Positions 25,391-34,321 of a stretch of 35,433 nucleotides of DNA are shown here, one piece after another. This DNA comes from Pseudomonas sp. PIC25 (lineage in GTDB: Bacteria > Pseudomonadota > Gammaproteobacteria > Pseudomonadales > Pseudomonadaceae), in the NCBI RefSeq assembly GCF_002286785.1, contig NZ_MUJY01000025.1, forward strand, positions 1-35,433. Direction: 5' to 3'. A model generated the notes under the pieces. That model had not been told where the DNA came from. It was given only the letters and a program-made list of their open reading frames with translations, and searched no databases. Each line of letters opens with the position of its first letter. Within the stretch, counting starts at the first letter, position 1. The position numbers were made by a program, and so were the translations under genes.

Positions 25391-25400
25391 CCGCTGATAC

Positions 25401-25430
25401 GAAGAACGGGGGCTACGGCCCCCGTTTCTT
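25401..25430. terminator. Bidirectional intrinsic terminator
   Basis: The stem ACGGGGGC (25406-25413) pairs with GCCCCCGT (25418-25425) around a TACG loop. GAAGA stands on one side and TTTCTT on the other. It separates the KGG gene from the convergent iron-permease-like gene and can serve both. Confidence 0.8.
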
Positions 25431-25442
25431 CGTCTGGCGCGT

Positions 25443-25877
25443 TCATTTTTCCGGCGACTCGGGTTCTTCGACGCCATCGATGATGTTCTTCACTTCGTTG
25501 TCGTCGCATTCGGCCTGCCGGCCCAGCTCGACGTAACGTTTGCGCATTTTTTTCAGTTGCTTCGCATCGCGCTCGTCAAGGTCGAGCAACGCCGTCTGCG
25601 CGTCCTTGCTGACCCGCAGCAGTTCGTCGAGCTTGATGTGCAGTGCGTCGTTATCGCGGTTCTGGGTGTTCTGGATGAGGAACACCATGAGGAACGTAAT
25701 GATCGTGGTGGATGTGTTGACGATCAGTTGCCAGGTGTCGTTGAAGTGGAACAGCGGCCCCGTCGCGGCCCAGATCACCAGGCCCAGCACCGCGATCTTG
25801 AAGGTGCTGGCGCTGCCCGCCCATTCCGATAGCCGCTCGGCCCAGCGTTCGAATCTGCTTTTCTTCTCGGTCGCCAT
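25443..25877 (-). CDS. Low-affinity iron permease family membrane protein
   Basis: This 144-aa protein has two adjacent membrane helices (about residues 27-42 and 48-69) and the family motif NDTWQLIVNTSTTIITFLMVFLIQNTQNRD. A cytosolic helical tail with the conserved HIKLDELLR segment and an acidic end follows. It matches bacterial members annotated as low-affinity iron permease (Fet4-like), although these are far shorter than yeast Fet4 and iron transport is unproven. GGGAGAACCCTG precedes the ATG. It is monocistronic and convergent with the KGG gene. Confidence 0.88.
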   Translation of the reverse strand: MATEKKSRFERWAERLSEWAGSASTFKIAVLGLVIWAATGPLFHFNDTWQLIVNTSTTIITFLMVFLIQNTQNRDNDALHIKLDELLRVSKDAQTALLDLDERDAKQLKKMRKRYVELGRQAECDDNEVKNIIDGVEEPESPEK

Positions 25878-25964
25878 CAGGGTTCTCCCATTTCAACACC
25901 TAAAGATTCCGACCCGAACCCAGCGCGGGAATTCCGAGAACGGCACGGCGGAAGGGAGAACGGG

Positions 25965-26675
25965 TCAGCGCCTGCCGGCCACGCGGGCTGGACAACGCGA
26001 CCTGTCCAGCGGCCCCACGTAAGGGTTGCCCCAGCCCATCACGCAACCGACCCGCTGATTGCGCTGGCGCTCCCAGCTCTCGACCGGATACTGCTTGCTC
26101 CAGACCGTGAACAACTGGCGATCCTGCTTGGACAGGCGCAGGCCATAGCGCTCGCTCATGTAGAAATAGGTGCGCGCGATCATCCCGCGGATCGCCGTGC
26201 GCGGCATGACCTTGCGTGCGTCGAAATCCACCACCGTCTGGCAGGCACCGTACTGGCCGTGGCGCTGCGGCAACCAGGCAAAACTGAAGTTGCTGCGATC
26301 GCCGTTCAACTCGCCGATGCTCGGCACCAGGTTGTGCAGATCGGCTTCGGCCCGGCGATAGGCCTCGTCGTTCTTCGCACAATTGCGACGTCCACCGTGC
26401 TGCCAGCAGCGACGCTGATGACCGATCACCCAGGCCGGCACGATATGCTCCCATTCCACGCGCCGGGCCCGCTTCGGATTCTTGCGCGGCACGTAGCCGC
26501 AACTGGCCAGATCGACCCGCTCGCCCCGGTACTTGCAACCGCAATAGAACTCGGTGGATTGCTTTTCGTAGAGCGTCCAGCCGATTCGTTTGGCTTCGGA
26601 GAAGCTGTGCGGCGCATCGGCCAGCGCAGGCAGGGAGAGGACGGCGGCAAGCAGGAGAGAGAAACGCAACGGCAT
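25965..26675 (-). CDS. Secreted endonuclease I (EndA/NucM family)
   Basis: This 236-aa protein has a signal peptide (1-19) and the endonuclease I core. It carries the beta-beta-alpha metal site RRVEWEHIVPAW with catalytic His (about residue 77), the ADLHNLVPSIGELNGDRSNFSF block (about 111-132) and TAIRGMIARTYFYM. Four or more Cys residues in the mature part (YCGCKY, LASCGY, RCW, NCAKN) would form disulfides. It degrades DNA in the periplasm or outside the cell. ATG 26675 starts the signal peptide; a frame-shifted longer reading is a shadow. Confidence 0.92.
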   Translation of the reverse strand: MPLRFSLLLAAVLSLPALADAPHSFSEAKRIGWTLYEKQSTEFYCGCKYRGERVDLASCGYVPRKNPKRARRVEWEHIVPAWVIGHQRRCWQHGGRRNCAKNDEAYRRAEADLHNLVPSIGELNGDRSNFSFAWLPQRHGQYGACQTVVDFDARKVMPRTAIRGMIARTYFYMSERYGLRLSKQDRQLFTVWSKQYPVESWERQRNQRVGCVMGWGNPYVGPLDRSRCPARVAGRR

Positions 26676-26828
26676 GGGCGGTACTCAAAAGCGCCGCATG
26701 TTACCCGCCCGACATTTTTTGCCAATCCTGGCAGGAAGATGGCAAAAACCAGATCACAGATTACACGACATCACGGCCGTGCCAGGACCGGCTCGGGTTG
26801 CCGCCGACTACCGCAGATCGCGGACGGT

Positions 26829-27059
26829 TCAGCCCTTGCTGTGTTCCTTCGAGGTAGGCCCGCCACGGGCAACGCCTTGCGGGCCGGAGATACCCCAGAG
26901 AATCAGTCCGACCACCGGCACCATGGCGATCAGGAATGCCCAGACGAACTTGGCATCCGTACCGGCATCGCTACGGAAAACGCTGACGATCGCCCATAGG
27001 TCGAAACAGATGATGATCACCGCGACGAACATCAGGAAAAACACCAGGCCCTCGCTCAT
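26829..27059 (-). CDS. Small membrane protein with PLDc_N-type domain
   Basis: This 76-aa protein has two membrane helices (about 5-25 and 39-58) separated by a short polar loop, with the pattern FDLWAIVSVFRSD and KFVWAFLIAMVPVVGLILWGISGP. This matches the phospholipase D N-terminal (PLDc_N) domain as a stand-alone protein. The tail is Gly/Ser/Lys-rich. The function of stand-alone forms is unknown. GGGAGGAGAG upstream of the ATG is a strong ribosome site. Confidence 0.82.
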   Translation of the reverse strand: MSEGLVFFLMFVAVIIICFDLWAIVSVFRSDAGTDAKFVWAFLIAMVPVVGLILWGISGPQGVARGGPTSKEHSKG

Positions 27060-27278
27060 GACGACTCTCCTCCCAGTGGCCTCTTAATTATTCTGGCCAT
27101 GCCCGGATCGGACAGTTCAATCGGGTCGAGCATCGTGGGCAGACGGTCGTTTCCCACGTCGAAAATCAACTATTGTTCCTTTTGTGCTCGGGTCCGCAAT
27201 TTTTTCGTGCCCGATCACACGCCATCGATTTCCAGAGAAGGCTATTTCTAGCGCCTTTAAAAAAAGGAGGAAGACCGC

Positions 27279-27614
27279 ATGGATTGTGCTCGTATGGCGC
27301 AGCTCGCCCAGACCCTGGTCAGGCAGCATCGACAGGCAGCCGATGCACCTCCCGGTACCCCCGGCTACCGCTGGTTTCTCGAAGGCGCAGCCGAAACGGG
27401 GTTCGCCGCCCCCGGCCGTGGGGGCGACCCCAAGTTCGCCAGTCGCTCGCGGGAATGGATGTTTTCGGCGGACCTGCCGCAACTGCGACGCTGGATGCAC
27501 ACCATCCTCTACGCCGAACGCTGGACCGAGCATTGGCCCGCGTTCGTCGACCAGGCATTGCAGAATGGGCAGTTGGAAGCCTTCGCGGAGCGCCTCGAAC
27601 AGTTGGAGGGCTAG
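27279..27614 (+). CDS. Hypothetical 111-aa protein
   Basis: This 111-aa protein has a perfect AGGAGG ribosome site eight bases before the ATG. It looks cytosolic: no signal, no membrane segment. The C-terminal half (MHTILYAERWTEHWPAFVDQ then ALQNGQLEAFAERLEQLE, about 72-109) is helical and vaguely resembles the C-terminal part of DUF6508 proteins, but I cannot confirm that. No neighbour gives a clue: a membrane protein lies divergent on one side and repeats on the other. Confidence 0.75.
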   Translation: MDCARMAQLAQTLVRQHRQAADAPPGTPGYRWFLEGAAETGFAAPGRGGDPKFASRSREWMFSADLPQLRRWMHTILYAERWTEHWPAFVDQALQNGQLEAFAERLEQLEG

Positions 27615-27617
27615 GAT

Positions 27618-27658
27618 GCAGCGCCATCCGGGAATCTAGATATCCCGGATGGCGCTGC
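27618..27658. repeat. 16-bp perfect inverted repeat (extragenic palindrome)
   Basis: GCAGCGCCATCCGGGA (27618-27633) pairs perfectly with TCCCGGATGGCGCTGC (27643-27658) around a 9-nt loop. It stands just after the stop of the 111-aa protein. No T-run follows, so it looks more like a REP-type extragenic palindrome than an intrinsic terminator. Confidence 0.8.
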
Positions 27659-27742
27659 GCTTGTCCGGCTACGGCGAGACCAGCCCACTGATCCAGCGAA
27701 GCCCGCCGAACGCATACCACCGCGTCACTGCGCGCTTGTAGG

Positions 27743-27759
27743 GGGCGAATTCATCGCCC
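27743..27759. repeat. REP-like palindrome GGGCGA...TCGCCC
   Basis: GGGCGAATTCATCGCCC is an inverted repeat preceded by TTGTAGG. Related copies of the GGGCGAATGAATTCG core occur at 31800-31817 and, in part, near 35306. It belongs to an extragenic repeat family of this genome. Confidence 0.65.
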
Positions 27760-27842
27760 AACGAGCCCCGCCGCGCCTTATCTCCACTTCCCCCGCTCCA
27801 CCCATCGAATTCCGTTTGCCAAGCTAAGCGGCACGCTGATAT

Positions 27843-27858
27843 CTGTATAAACAGACAG
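27843..27858 (+). promoter_or_regulatory. LexA (SOS) box upstream of the nuclease/helicase operon
   Basis: CTGTATAAACAGACAG fits the LexA consensus CTG-N10-CAG with the AT-rich first half (CTGTATAA). It ends 19 bp before the ATG of the FAN1 nuclease, where bound LexA would block transcription. The homologous nuclease/helicase pair of P. aeruginosa is among the reported LexA-controlled genes, from memory. Confidence 0.8.
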
Positions 27859-27877
27859 TAAAGCAGCGCCCCTTCCC

Positions 27878-29515
27878 ATGCTCCGCACCCTCGACGATCC
27901 CTTTTACTACCTGAACAACTTCCAGCAGGTACTGCTGTGGATCGAGGCCCGCTACGACGATCTACTGAACGCGGAAGAACGCCTCTTCATCGCCACCTTC
28001 CCCACCCTGCCGCAAGCGGCCCGGGCTCTGCTGGTGCGCATGGTGATGCGTAAGGGCACGCTGTTCCGCGCCGGCAAGCTGGTCTACCCGGAAATCGGCC
28101 CGGCGCCGGTGGCTGTCCAACCGCTGGTGGACCTGGGCTGGGTGGATGTGTCTCCGCCGCTGGACCTGACGCAACTGTTCGCCCTGCTGACCAAACCCGA
28201 AATCCGCGCCCATTTCGCCGTGCGGCCGGACCTGCGCAAGGCCGAGCAGCTCCAGGCCCTCCTGCCGGACCACCCGCACGCACGCGCCTTCGAAGACTGG
28301 TGCCCCGGCAGCGACGACCGCGTCTACGCGCTGACGATCATGGACCTCTGCGACCGTCTGCGCCTGATGTTCTTCGGCAACCTGCACCAGGACTGGTCGG
28401 AGTTCGTCCTCGCCGACCTGGGTATCTACCTCTACGAAAAGATCGAGCTGGACGCCGGCTCCCGCGGCTTTCGCGAGCGCCGCGACCTGGACGACTGCCT
28501 GCACCTGCACCGTTGCCGCGAGCGCTTCGAGCAGGGTGAAGCGCTCGCCGAGGTGCTCGCCGACATTCCCCGCGAGGCGTGCCCCAACCCCTGGATCGAG
28601 CAGCGCCGCGCCAGGCTGCTGTTCCTCATCGCCCAGCACTGCGAACGGCTCGGCGAGTTCGATGCAGCGCTGGCGCTGTACGCCGAATGCGACTACCCCG
28701 GTGCGCGGGGGCGGCGCATCCGCGTACTGGAACGCAGCGAGCGTTTCGCCGAAGCCCTGGCGCTGGCCCGTCAGGCTGAACAGGCACCGGAAAGCGAGGC
28801 CGAGCGCCAGCACCTGCAACGCATACTGCCGCGCCTGCAACGGCAACTCGGCCTGCCCAAGGCCCCCAGGGCGACCCGCCCGGCGGTGGAACGGCTTGAC
28901 TTGAGCCTTCCCCGCCCCGAGGCCCTGTCGGTGGAAGGCGCGGTGCTGCTGCATCTGCACCACAGCGATGGCCCGGTGCACTACGTCGAGAACACCCTGA
29001 TCAACGCCCTGTTCGGCCTGCTCTGCTGGGAAGCGATCTTCGCCGCGCTGCCCGGTGCCTTCTTCCACCCCTTCCACATCGGTCCGGCGGACCTGCACGC
29101 ACCCGACTTCCGCCAGCGCCGCGCCGCCCTGTTCGATGCCTGCCTGGCGCAACTGGGCAGCGACGCCTACAAGGACACCATCCGCCGCCACTACTGGGCC
29201 AAACAGGGCATCCTCTCGCCGTTCGTACACTGGGGCGCCCTCGATGACGCGCTGCTGGAACTGGCCCTGCACTGCCTGCCGGCCACGCACCTGCGACACT
29301 GGTTCGAGCGCATCCTGCAGGACATCAAGGCCAACCGTGCCGGGCTGCCGGACCTGATCCAGTTCTGGCCCGCGCAACGGCGCTACCGGATGATCGAAGT
29401 GAAGGGCCCCGGCGATCGCCTGCAGGACAACCAGTTGCGCTGGCTGGACTTCTGCGCGCGGCACGACATGCCGGTGGCAGTCTGCTATGTGCAATGGGCG
29501 GATGCGGTCAGTTGA
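27878..29515 (+). CDS. FAN1-type structure-specific nuclease (VRR-NUC)
   Basis: This 545-aa protein ends in a VRR-NUC domain. Its catalytic residues are visible as Asp492 in GLPDLIQF, then Glu507 and Lys509 in MIEVKGPGD, followed by the NQLRWLDF helix. The long N-terminal part is helical with a TPR-like region (about 170-330) and the SAP-like region of bacterial FAN1. FAN1 cuts 5' flaps and branched DNA and takes part in interstrand crosslink repair; a P. aeruginosa FAN1 has been studied structurally. The gene is controlled by a LexA box and overlaps the helicase gene, so it is an SOS repair operon. Confidence 0.92.
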   Translation: MLRTLDDPFYYLNNFQQVLLWIEARYDDLLNAEERLFIATFPTLPQAARALLVRMVMRKGTLFRAGKLVYPEIGPAPVAVQPLVDLGWVDVSPPLDLTQLFALLTKPEIRAHFAVRPDLRKAEQLQALLPDHPHARAFEDWCPGSDDRVYALTIMDLCDRLRLMFFGNLHQDWSEFVLADLGIYLYEKIELDAGSRGFRERRDLDDCLHLHRCRERFEQGEALAEVLADIPREACPNPWIEQRRARLLFLIAQHCERLGEFDAALALYAECDYPGARGRRIRVLERSERFAEALALARQAEQAPESEAERQHLQRILPRLQRQLGLPKAPRATRPAVERLDLSLPRPEALSVEGAVLLHLHHSDGPVHYVENTLINALFGLLCWEAIFAALPGAFFHPFHIGPADLHAPDFRQRRAALFDACLAQLGSDAYKDTIRRHYWAKQGILSPFVHWGALDDALLELALHCLPATHLRHWFERILQDIKANRAGLPDLIQFWPAQRRYRMIEVKGPGDRLQDNQLRWLDFCARHDMPVAVCYVQWADAVS

Positions 29516-31809
29516 GCTACGTCGTCGCCGTCCGCGCCCTCTGCGAGTTCACCGCCAAGACGGGTGACCTCGACCTGCGCTTCACCCCCTCGCCCAGTGC
29601 CCAGGAAGGCATGGCCGGCCATGCCCTGGTGGCCTCCCGACGCGGCACCGAATACTTGGCCGAACTGCCGCTGGCCGGCGACTACAAGCAGTTGCACGTG
29701 CGCGGCCGGGCCGATGGCTACGACCCCACGCTCAATCGTTTGGAAGAGGTGAAGACCTACCGCGGCGACCTCGCCCGGATACCGGCCAACCACCGCGCCC
29801 TGCACTGGGCCCAGGCCAAGGTCTATGGCTGGCTGCTGTGCCAGGAGCGAGGCCTGGCCGAGGTGGACGTGGCGCTGGTCTACTTCGACATCCACAGCCA
29901 GAAGGAAACCGTGCTGGTGGAGCGCTGCTCCGCCGACGCACTGCGGGGCTTCTTCGAAACGCACTGCGAACGCTTCCTGCAATGGGCCGTGCAGGAACTC
30001 GCCCACCGTGCCGAACGCGACCGGGCGCTGGAGGCCATGCGCTTCCCCCACGCGGACTTCCGCAGCGGCCAACGCGAACTGGCGGAAGCCGTGTACAAGG
30101 CCGCCAGCACCGGCTGCTGCCTGATGGCCCAGGCACCCACCGGAATCGGCAAGACCCTCGGTACCCTGTTCCCGCTGCTCAAGGCGGCTCCGCGCCAGGG
30201 CCTGGACCGGCTGTTCTTCCTTGCCGCCAAAACCCCCGGCCGCCAGCTCGCCCTGGATGCCGCGCGCCTGCTGGAGGCGAACGCGCCGGGCCTGCCGCTG
30301 CGGGTGCTGGAGCTGACCGCCCGCGACAAGGCCTGCGAGCACCCGGACAAGGCCTGCCACGGCGAATCCTGTCCGCTCGCCCAAGGCTTCTACGACCGCC
30401 TGCCCGCCGCCCGGAAGGCTGCGCTGGAGCGCGTCTGGCTGGACCGCGACAGCGTGCGCGACGTAGCGCTCGAACACACCGTCTGCCCCTATTACCTCGC
30501 CCAGGAACTGGCGCGCTGGGCCGACCTGCAAGTGGGCGACTACAACTACTACTTCGATGTCAGCGCCCTGCTCCACGGCCTGACCCAGGCCAACCAATGG
30601 CGCGTCGGCGTGCTGGTGGACGAGGCGCACAACCTGCTGGAACGGGCCCGGCGCATGTACAGCGCCGAACTGGACCAGGCCGACTTCGACGCCCTGCGCC
30701 GCGAGGCCCCGGCTGCGCTGAAGAAGCCGCTGGAGCGGATCAACCGAGCCTGGCGCGAGCTGAGCAAGGATGAAGACGCCCCCTACCAGGCCCTGCCGAC
30801 CCTGCCCGGAAAGCTCATCGCCAACTTGCAATCGGCCATTGCCGACATCACCGATCACTTCGGCGAGCACCCCACCCAGGTGCATGGCGCGCTGCTGGAC
30901 TTCTACTTCGAGGCCATGCACTTCTGCCGCATGGCCGATACCTTCGACAGTCATACCCTGTTCGACATCAGCCGCCGCCCGGGTACGCGCGGCCGCAGTC
31001 TGTCCACGCTGTGCCTGCGCAACTTGGTGCCGGCGCCCTACCTGCAACCGCGCTTCGCCGCCACCCGCAGCACCGTATTGTTCTCCGCGACCCTGAGCCC
31101 CCGGCATTTTCATGGCGATCTGCTCGGCCTGCCGGAAAATACGCCCTGGGTGGACGTGCAATCGCCATTCAGCGCGGGGCAACTGGCGGTCCACGTGGTG
31201 GGCTCCATCTCCACCCGTTTCCAGCACCGTGCCGCGTCCCTGGAACCCATCGCGGAACTGATGGCACATCAGTTCGACGAACAGCCCGGCAACTACCTGG
31301 CGTTCTTCAGCAGTTTCGACTACTTGCAGCAGGCACTCGAACGCTTTGCCGCGCGCTTCCCGCATATTCCGCTATGGACGCAATCGCGACGCATGGACGA
31401 ACCGGCGCGCCTGGCGTTTCTCGAACGCTTCGTCGAAGGCGGCCAGGGCATCGGCTTCGCCGTACTCGGCGGCGCTTTCGGCGAGGGCATCGACCTGCCC
31501 GGCGAACGCCTGATCGGCGCCTTCGTCGCCACCCTCGGTCTGCCGCAACTCAACCCCGTGAACGAACAGATCCGCCAACGCATGGACCAGTTGTTCGGTG
31601 CCGGCTACGACTACACCTACCTCTACCCCGGCCTGCAGAAAGTGGTACAGGCCGCCGGCCGGGTGATCCGAACCCGTGAGGACCGCGGCGTGCTCTACCT
31701 GATCGACGACCGCTTCGCCCGCCGCGAAGTGATGCGCCTGTTGCCGGGGTGGTGGAAGGTTGAGCGCAACGATGGGCCTGGGTGCGCTGCTATCCGCTTG
31801 GGCGAATGA
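29494..31809 (+). CDS. DinG/XPD-type Fe-S DNA helicase with N-terminal PD-(D/E)XK motifs
   Basis: This protein of about 771 aa has three parts. The N-terminal domain (about 1-180) has Asp74 in GRADGYD, Glu85-Val-Lys87 in EEVKTY and Gln107...Tyr111 in QAKVY, the motif set of PD-(D/E)XK nucleases. The helicase follows with Walker A TGIGKT (Lys220) and DEAH at 376-379. Four cysteines (281, 288, 293, 331) fit the Fe-S cluster of XPD/DinG helicases. C-terminal motifs include FGEGIDLPGERL and QAAGRVIRT. It unwinds 5'-3'. The start is uncertain: ATG 29494 lies within the nuclease gene, and TTG 29512 overlaps its stop (TTGA). Either way, the two are translationally coupled. Confidence 0.9.
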   Translation: MGGCGQLSYVVAVRALCEFTAKTGDLDLRFTPSPSAQEGMAGHALVASRRGTEYLAELPLAGDYKQLHVRGRADGYDPTLNRLEEVKTYRGDLARIPANHRALHWAQAKVYGWLLCQERGLAEVDVALVYFDIHSQKETVLVERCSADALRGFFETHCERFLQWAVQELAHRAERDRALEAMRFPHADFRSGQRELAEAVYKAASTGCCLMAQAPTGIGKTLGTLFPLLKAAPRQGLDRLFFLAAKTPGRQLALDAARLLEANAPGLPLRVLELTARDKACEHPDKACHGESCPLAQGFYDRLPAARKAALERVWLDRDSVRDVALEHTVCPYYLAQELARWADLQVGDYNYYFDVSALLHGLTQANQWRVGVLVDEAHNLLERARRMYSAELDQADFDALRREAPAALKKPLERINRAWRELSKDEDAPYQALPTLPGKLIANLQSAIADITDHFGEHPTQVHGALLDFYFEAMHFCRMADTFDSHTLFDISRRPGTRGRSLSTLCLRNLVPAPYLQPRFAATRSTVLFSATLSPRHFHGDLLGLPENTPWVDVQSPFSAGQLAVHVVGSISTRFQHRAASLEPIAELMAHQFDEQPGNYLAFFSSFDYLQQALERFAARFPHIPLWTQSRRMDEPARLAFLERFVEGGQGIGFAVLGGAFGEGIDLPGERLIGAFVATLGLPQLNPVNEQIRQRMDQLFGAGYDYTYLYPGLQKVVQAAGRVIRTREDRGVLYLIDDRFARREVMRLLPGWWKVERNDGPGCAAIRLGE

Positions 31810-31817
31810 ATTCGTCC
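31800..31817. repeat. REP-like palindrome overlapping the helicase stop
   Basis: GGGCGAATGAATTCGTCC is a near-palindrome that contains the TGA stop of the helicase gene. It shares its core with the palindrome at 27743-27759. It may have replaced the original 3' end of the helicase reading frame. Confidence 0.65.
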
Positions 31818-31836
31818 GCTTTTCTCCCGGCGCCGC

Positions 31837-32250
31837 TCAAAAATCCACCTTCCCCCTGCCCGCCTTGATCGTCGCCCGCTTGGCCTTGCCTTCCAGGCGG
31901 CGCTGCTTCGAGCCGAGGGTCGGTTTGGTCGGGCGACGCTTCTTCTCCACCTTGGCCACGCTGCGGATCAGGGCGGCCAGCCGCTCCAAGGCGTCGGCGC
32001 GGTTCTGTTCCTGGGTGCGGTACTGTTGTGCCTTGATCACGATCACCCCCTCGGCGGTGATGCGGCTGTCGCGCAGCGCCAGCAAGCGTTCCTTGTAGAA
32101 CGGCGGCAGCGACGAGGCCAGGATGTCGAAACGCAGGTGCACGGCGCTGGACACCTTGTTGACGTTCTGCCCACCGGCCCCCTGGGCGCGGATGGCGCTC
32201 AGTTCTATTTCGGCATCGGGCAGGTGGACGTTGTTGGATATTTCCAGCAT
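31837..32250 (-). CDS. arfB: Alternative ribosome-rescue factor ArfB (YaeJ)
   Basis: This 137-aa protein has a release-factor catalytic domain with the GGQ motif at residues 26-28 ([19 protein letters not shown]) and a long basic C-terminal tail ([34 protein letters not shown], given by positions 101-134) that enters the empty mRNA channel. It lacks a codon-recognition domain. ArfB hydrolyses peptidyl-tRNA on ribosomes stalled without a stop codon. ATG 32250 is fixed by the conserved MLEISNNV start; no strong ribosome site is seen. It converges with the helicase gene and is divergent from the membrane-protein gene. Confidence 0.93.
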   Translation of the reverse strand: MLEISNNVHLPDAEIELSAIRAQGAGGQNVNKVSSAVHLRFDILASSLPPFYKERLLALRDSRITAEGVIVIKAQQYRTQEQNRADALERLAALIRSVAKVEKKRRPTKPTLGSKQRRLEGKAKRATIKAGRGKVDF

Positions 32251-32379
32251 GGGAAGACGGCCGGGCGGATGAGCGACCAGCATACCCGCCATGGCCTGAA
32301 ATCTTTCGTTGGATTTTCGCCGCTGCGCATGACCAGGTGCTTGGCTACCCTGACCTTCGACTCGTTGCGGGAACAATCC

Positions 32380-33435
32380 ATGGACTCCATCACCCAGGCA
32401 GTACTCGGCGCCAGCATCCAGGGCGCCCTGCTCGGCCGCTGGCAGGGGCGCAAGGCGTTGCTGTACGGTGCCGTCCTCGGCACCCTGCCCGATCTCGACG
32501 TGGTCATCGACTACGGCGACGCGGTGGCCGAGATGACCTACCACCGTGGTTTCAGCCACTCGCTGTTCGTCCTCAGCGGCCTGGCCCTGCTGCTCACCGC
32601 CCTCTGCCGACGATGGCGGACGAACCCCGGCTATTCGAGCAGGCGCCTGTTCCTCACACTCTGGCTGGTGCTGGTCACCCACCCGCTGCTGGACTGTTTC
32701 ACCAGCTACGGCACGCAGCTCTTCTGGCCGCTGGACCTGCCGCCGATCAGCGGGTCCAGCGTGTTCATCATCGATCCGCTGTATACCCTGCCGCTGCTCG
32801 TCGCGGTGATCGCCGGCCTGCTGTTCGGCCTGAAGGGCAAAGTGGCCCGCTGGCCGGCCGTGGCGCTGGGACTGTCGACGCTCTACCTGGGCTTCACCCT
32901 GGCCGGCAAGCAGATGGCCGAGCAACGCGTGGAACAGGCCTTGGCCCGCGACGGCATCCACGCGGAAAAAATCTTCAGCACCCCGACACCCTTCAACAGT
33001 CTGCTCTGGCGGGTGATCGTTCTGGACGGCGAGGACTACCACGAAGCGCTGGTCAGCTGGTTCGACCGCTCGCTGCCGCACCTTGAACGGATTCCCCGCG
33101 GAACCCACCTGGCCACCGCCCTGCGCGACTCGCCGCAACATGCGCGGCTGGCCTGGTTCACCGATGGCGTCCTGCGCTACGACGACATCGACGGCCACCT
33201 GGTGGTCACCGACCTGCGCCTGGGCATGACCGGCTTCCACCCGTTCCGCTTCGCCATGGCGACCCGCGAGGGAGACGGCTGGCATCTGATAAGGGACGTC
33301 GAACTCTGGCCGGTGGAACGCGGCGACCTGAGCCGCCTGCAGGTGCTCTGGCAGCGCGTCTGGGAAGAACGCCAGGTGCCCCTGCTGGCCTGGGCCAACG
33401 AGTTGCAGCGTGGGCCCCGGCAAAGCGCCCGCTGA
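32380..33435 (+). CDS. YdjM-family membrane-bound metal-dependent hydrolase
   Basis: This 351-aa protein begins [19 protein letters not shown], the family start. It has the metal-ligand motifs GTLPDLDVV (Asp, about residue 38), YHRGFSHSL (His, about 54-62) and [18 protein letters not shown] (about 106-123). About four or five membrane helices lie in the first 170 residues, then a soluble C-terminal domain. The family is called LexA-binding or inner-membrane metal-dependent hydrolase; the reaction is unknown. ATG 32380 is chosen for the conserved start; the ribosome site is weak. Confidence 0.9.
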   Translation: MDSITQAVLGASIQGALLGRWQGRKALLYGAVLGTLPDLDVVIDYGDAVAEMTYHRGFSHSLFVLSGLALLLTALCRRWRTNPGYSSRRLFLTLWLVLVTHPLLDCFTSYGTQLFWPLDLPPISGSSVFIIDPLYTLPLLVAVIAGLLFGLKGKVARWPAVALGLSTLYLGFTLAGKQMAEQRVEQALARDGIHAEKIFSTPTPFNSLLWRVIVLDGEDYHEALVSWFDRSLPHLERIPRGTHLATALRDSPQHARLAWFTDGVLRYDDIDGHLVVTDLRLGMTGFHPFRFAMATREGDGWHLIRDVELWPVERGDLSRLQVLWQRVWEERQVPLLAWANELQRGPRQSAR

Positions 33436-33505
33436 TGCCGACGGGCGAGGTAGGCACCGGCCCTGACGGCCACTACAATCCCTTGAAATCCCACGAGCCA
33501 TCGCC

Positions 33506-34321
33506 ATGACCGCACGGATCGCTGTCCCCACCGCCCTGCCCGCCTACGCTCGCCTGCCGCTGAGCTTTTCCGTCGAACCGCTGCAACATGCCCTGGCCGA
33601 ATTGCCGGCTGCGGCCTGGCAGCCGCATTTCAACCGCGACTACTTCGAGGGCGATTGGAGCGGCATCGCCCTGCTCGCTCCGGCGAACGCACCGGACAGC
33701 CTGCTGGCGGGCCATGGCGAACCGGCCGCCACGCCGCTGATGAAAGCCTCGCCGTTCTGGCAGGAGCTGCTGGCACGGCTGCCCGCTCCGATCCGCAGCG
33801 CCCGCCTGCTGCGCCTGGGACCGGGGGCGCGAATTCGCGAACACCGTGACCCGGACCTCGGCGGCGACGACGGCGACCTGCGCCTGCACCTGCCGATCCA
33901 CAGCCACGAGGCGGTGGAGTTCATTCTCGAAGGCCGAGCCATCCCCATGCGTCCCGGCGAACTCTGGTTCCTCGACCTGAGCCGCCCGCACCGGGTGGAA
34001 AACCCCAGTCCCCATGCGCGCGTCCATCTGGTGCTCGATTGCCGGCGCACGCCCGAGCTGTTGGAGCGGATCGCCGCGGGCCTGGCGGATACCCCGCCCG
34101 CGCAGGAGGCCCGGGGAACCCGGCAATTCGCCCAGTTCCGCGCGGCAGTGCACCGGGACGCCGGGCTGCAGCGGCGGCTACAGGCCATCGACGACGCGCA
34201 ATCCTTCGCCGAAACCGCCGTCGCCCTGGCCGCCGGAATCGGGTTGCATTTCACCGAGGAAGATGTCCGTGCGGCGATGCAACAGGGCCGTCGGAGCTGG
34301 ATCGAGCAATGGGTGGTATGA
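33506..34321 (+). CDS. Aspartyl/asparaginyl beta-hydroxylase with C-terminal Nif11-like domain
   Basis: This 271-aa protein has an N-terminal 2-oxoglutarate/Fe(II) oxygenase domain of the Asp/Asn beta-hydroxylase type (about 15-180). It shows the iron-ligand region EHRDPD (His113, Asp115), RLHLPIH (126-132), His162 in RPHRVEN and Arg172 in ARVHLVLD for 2-oxoglutarate. After a linker, residues about 207-259 ([20 protein letters not shown], then [22 protein letters not shown]) match the pattern of Nif11-like helical domains used as leader regions of some modified peptides. It probably hydroxylates a protein or peptide. It overlaps the sulfotransferase-like gene by four bases (ATGA), so the two act together. 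The Nif11 match is by eye. Confidence 0.85.
   Translation: MTARIAVPTALPAYARLPLSFSVEPLQHALAELPAAAWQPHFNRDYFEGDWSGIALLAPANAPDSLLAGHGEPAATPLMKASPFWQELLARLPAPIRSARLLRLGPGARIREHRDPDLGGDDGDLRLHLPIHSHEAVEFILEGRAIPMRPGELWFLDLSRPHRVENPSPHARVHLVLDCRRTPELLERIAAGLADTPPAQEARGTRQFAQFRAAVHRDAGLQRRLQAIDDAQSFAETAVALAAGIGLHFTEEDVRAAMQQGRRSWIEQWVV

Noticed and set aside
27962-29494. 510-codon minus-strand frame opposite the FAN1 gene
   Set aside because: Its amino-acid content is that of an antisense shadow, and the plus-strand frame has clear VRR-NUC motifs.
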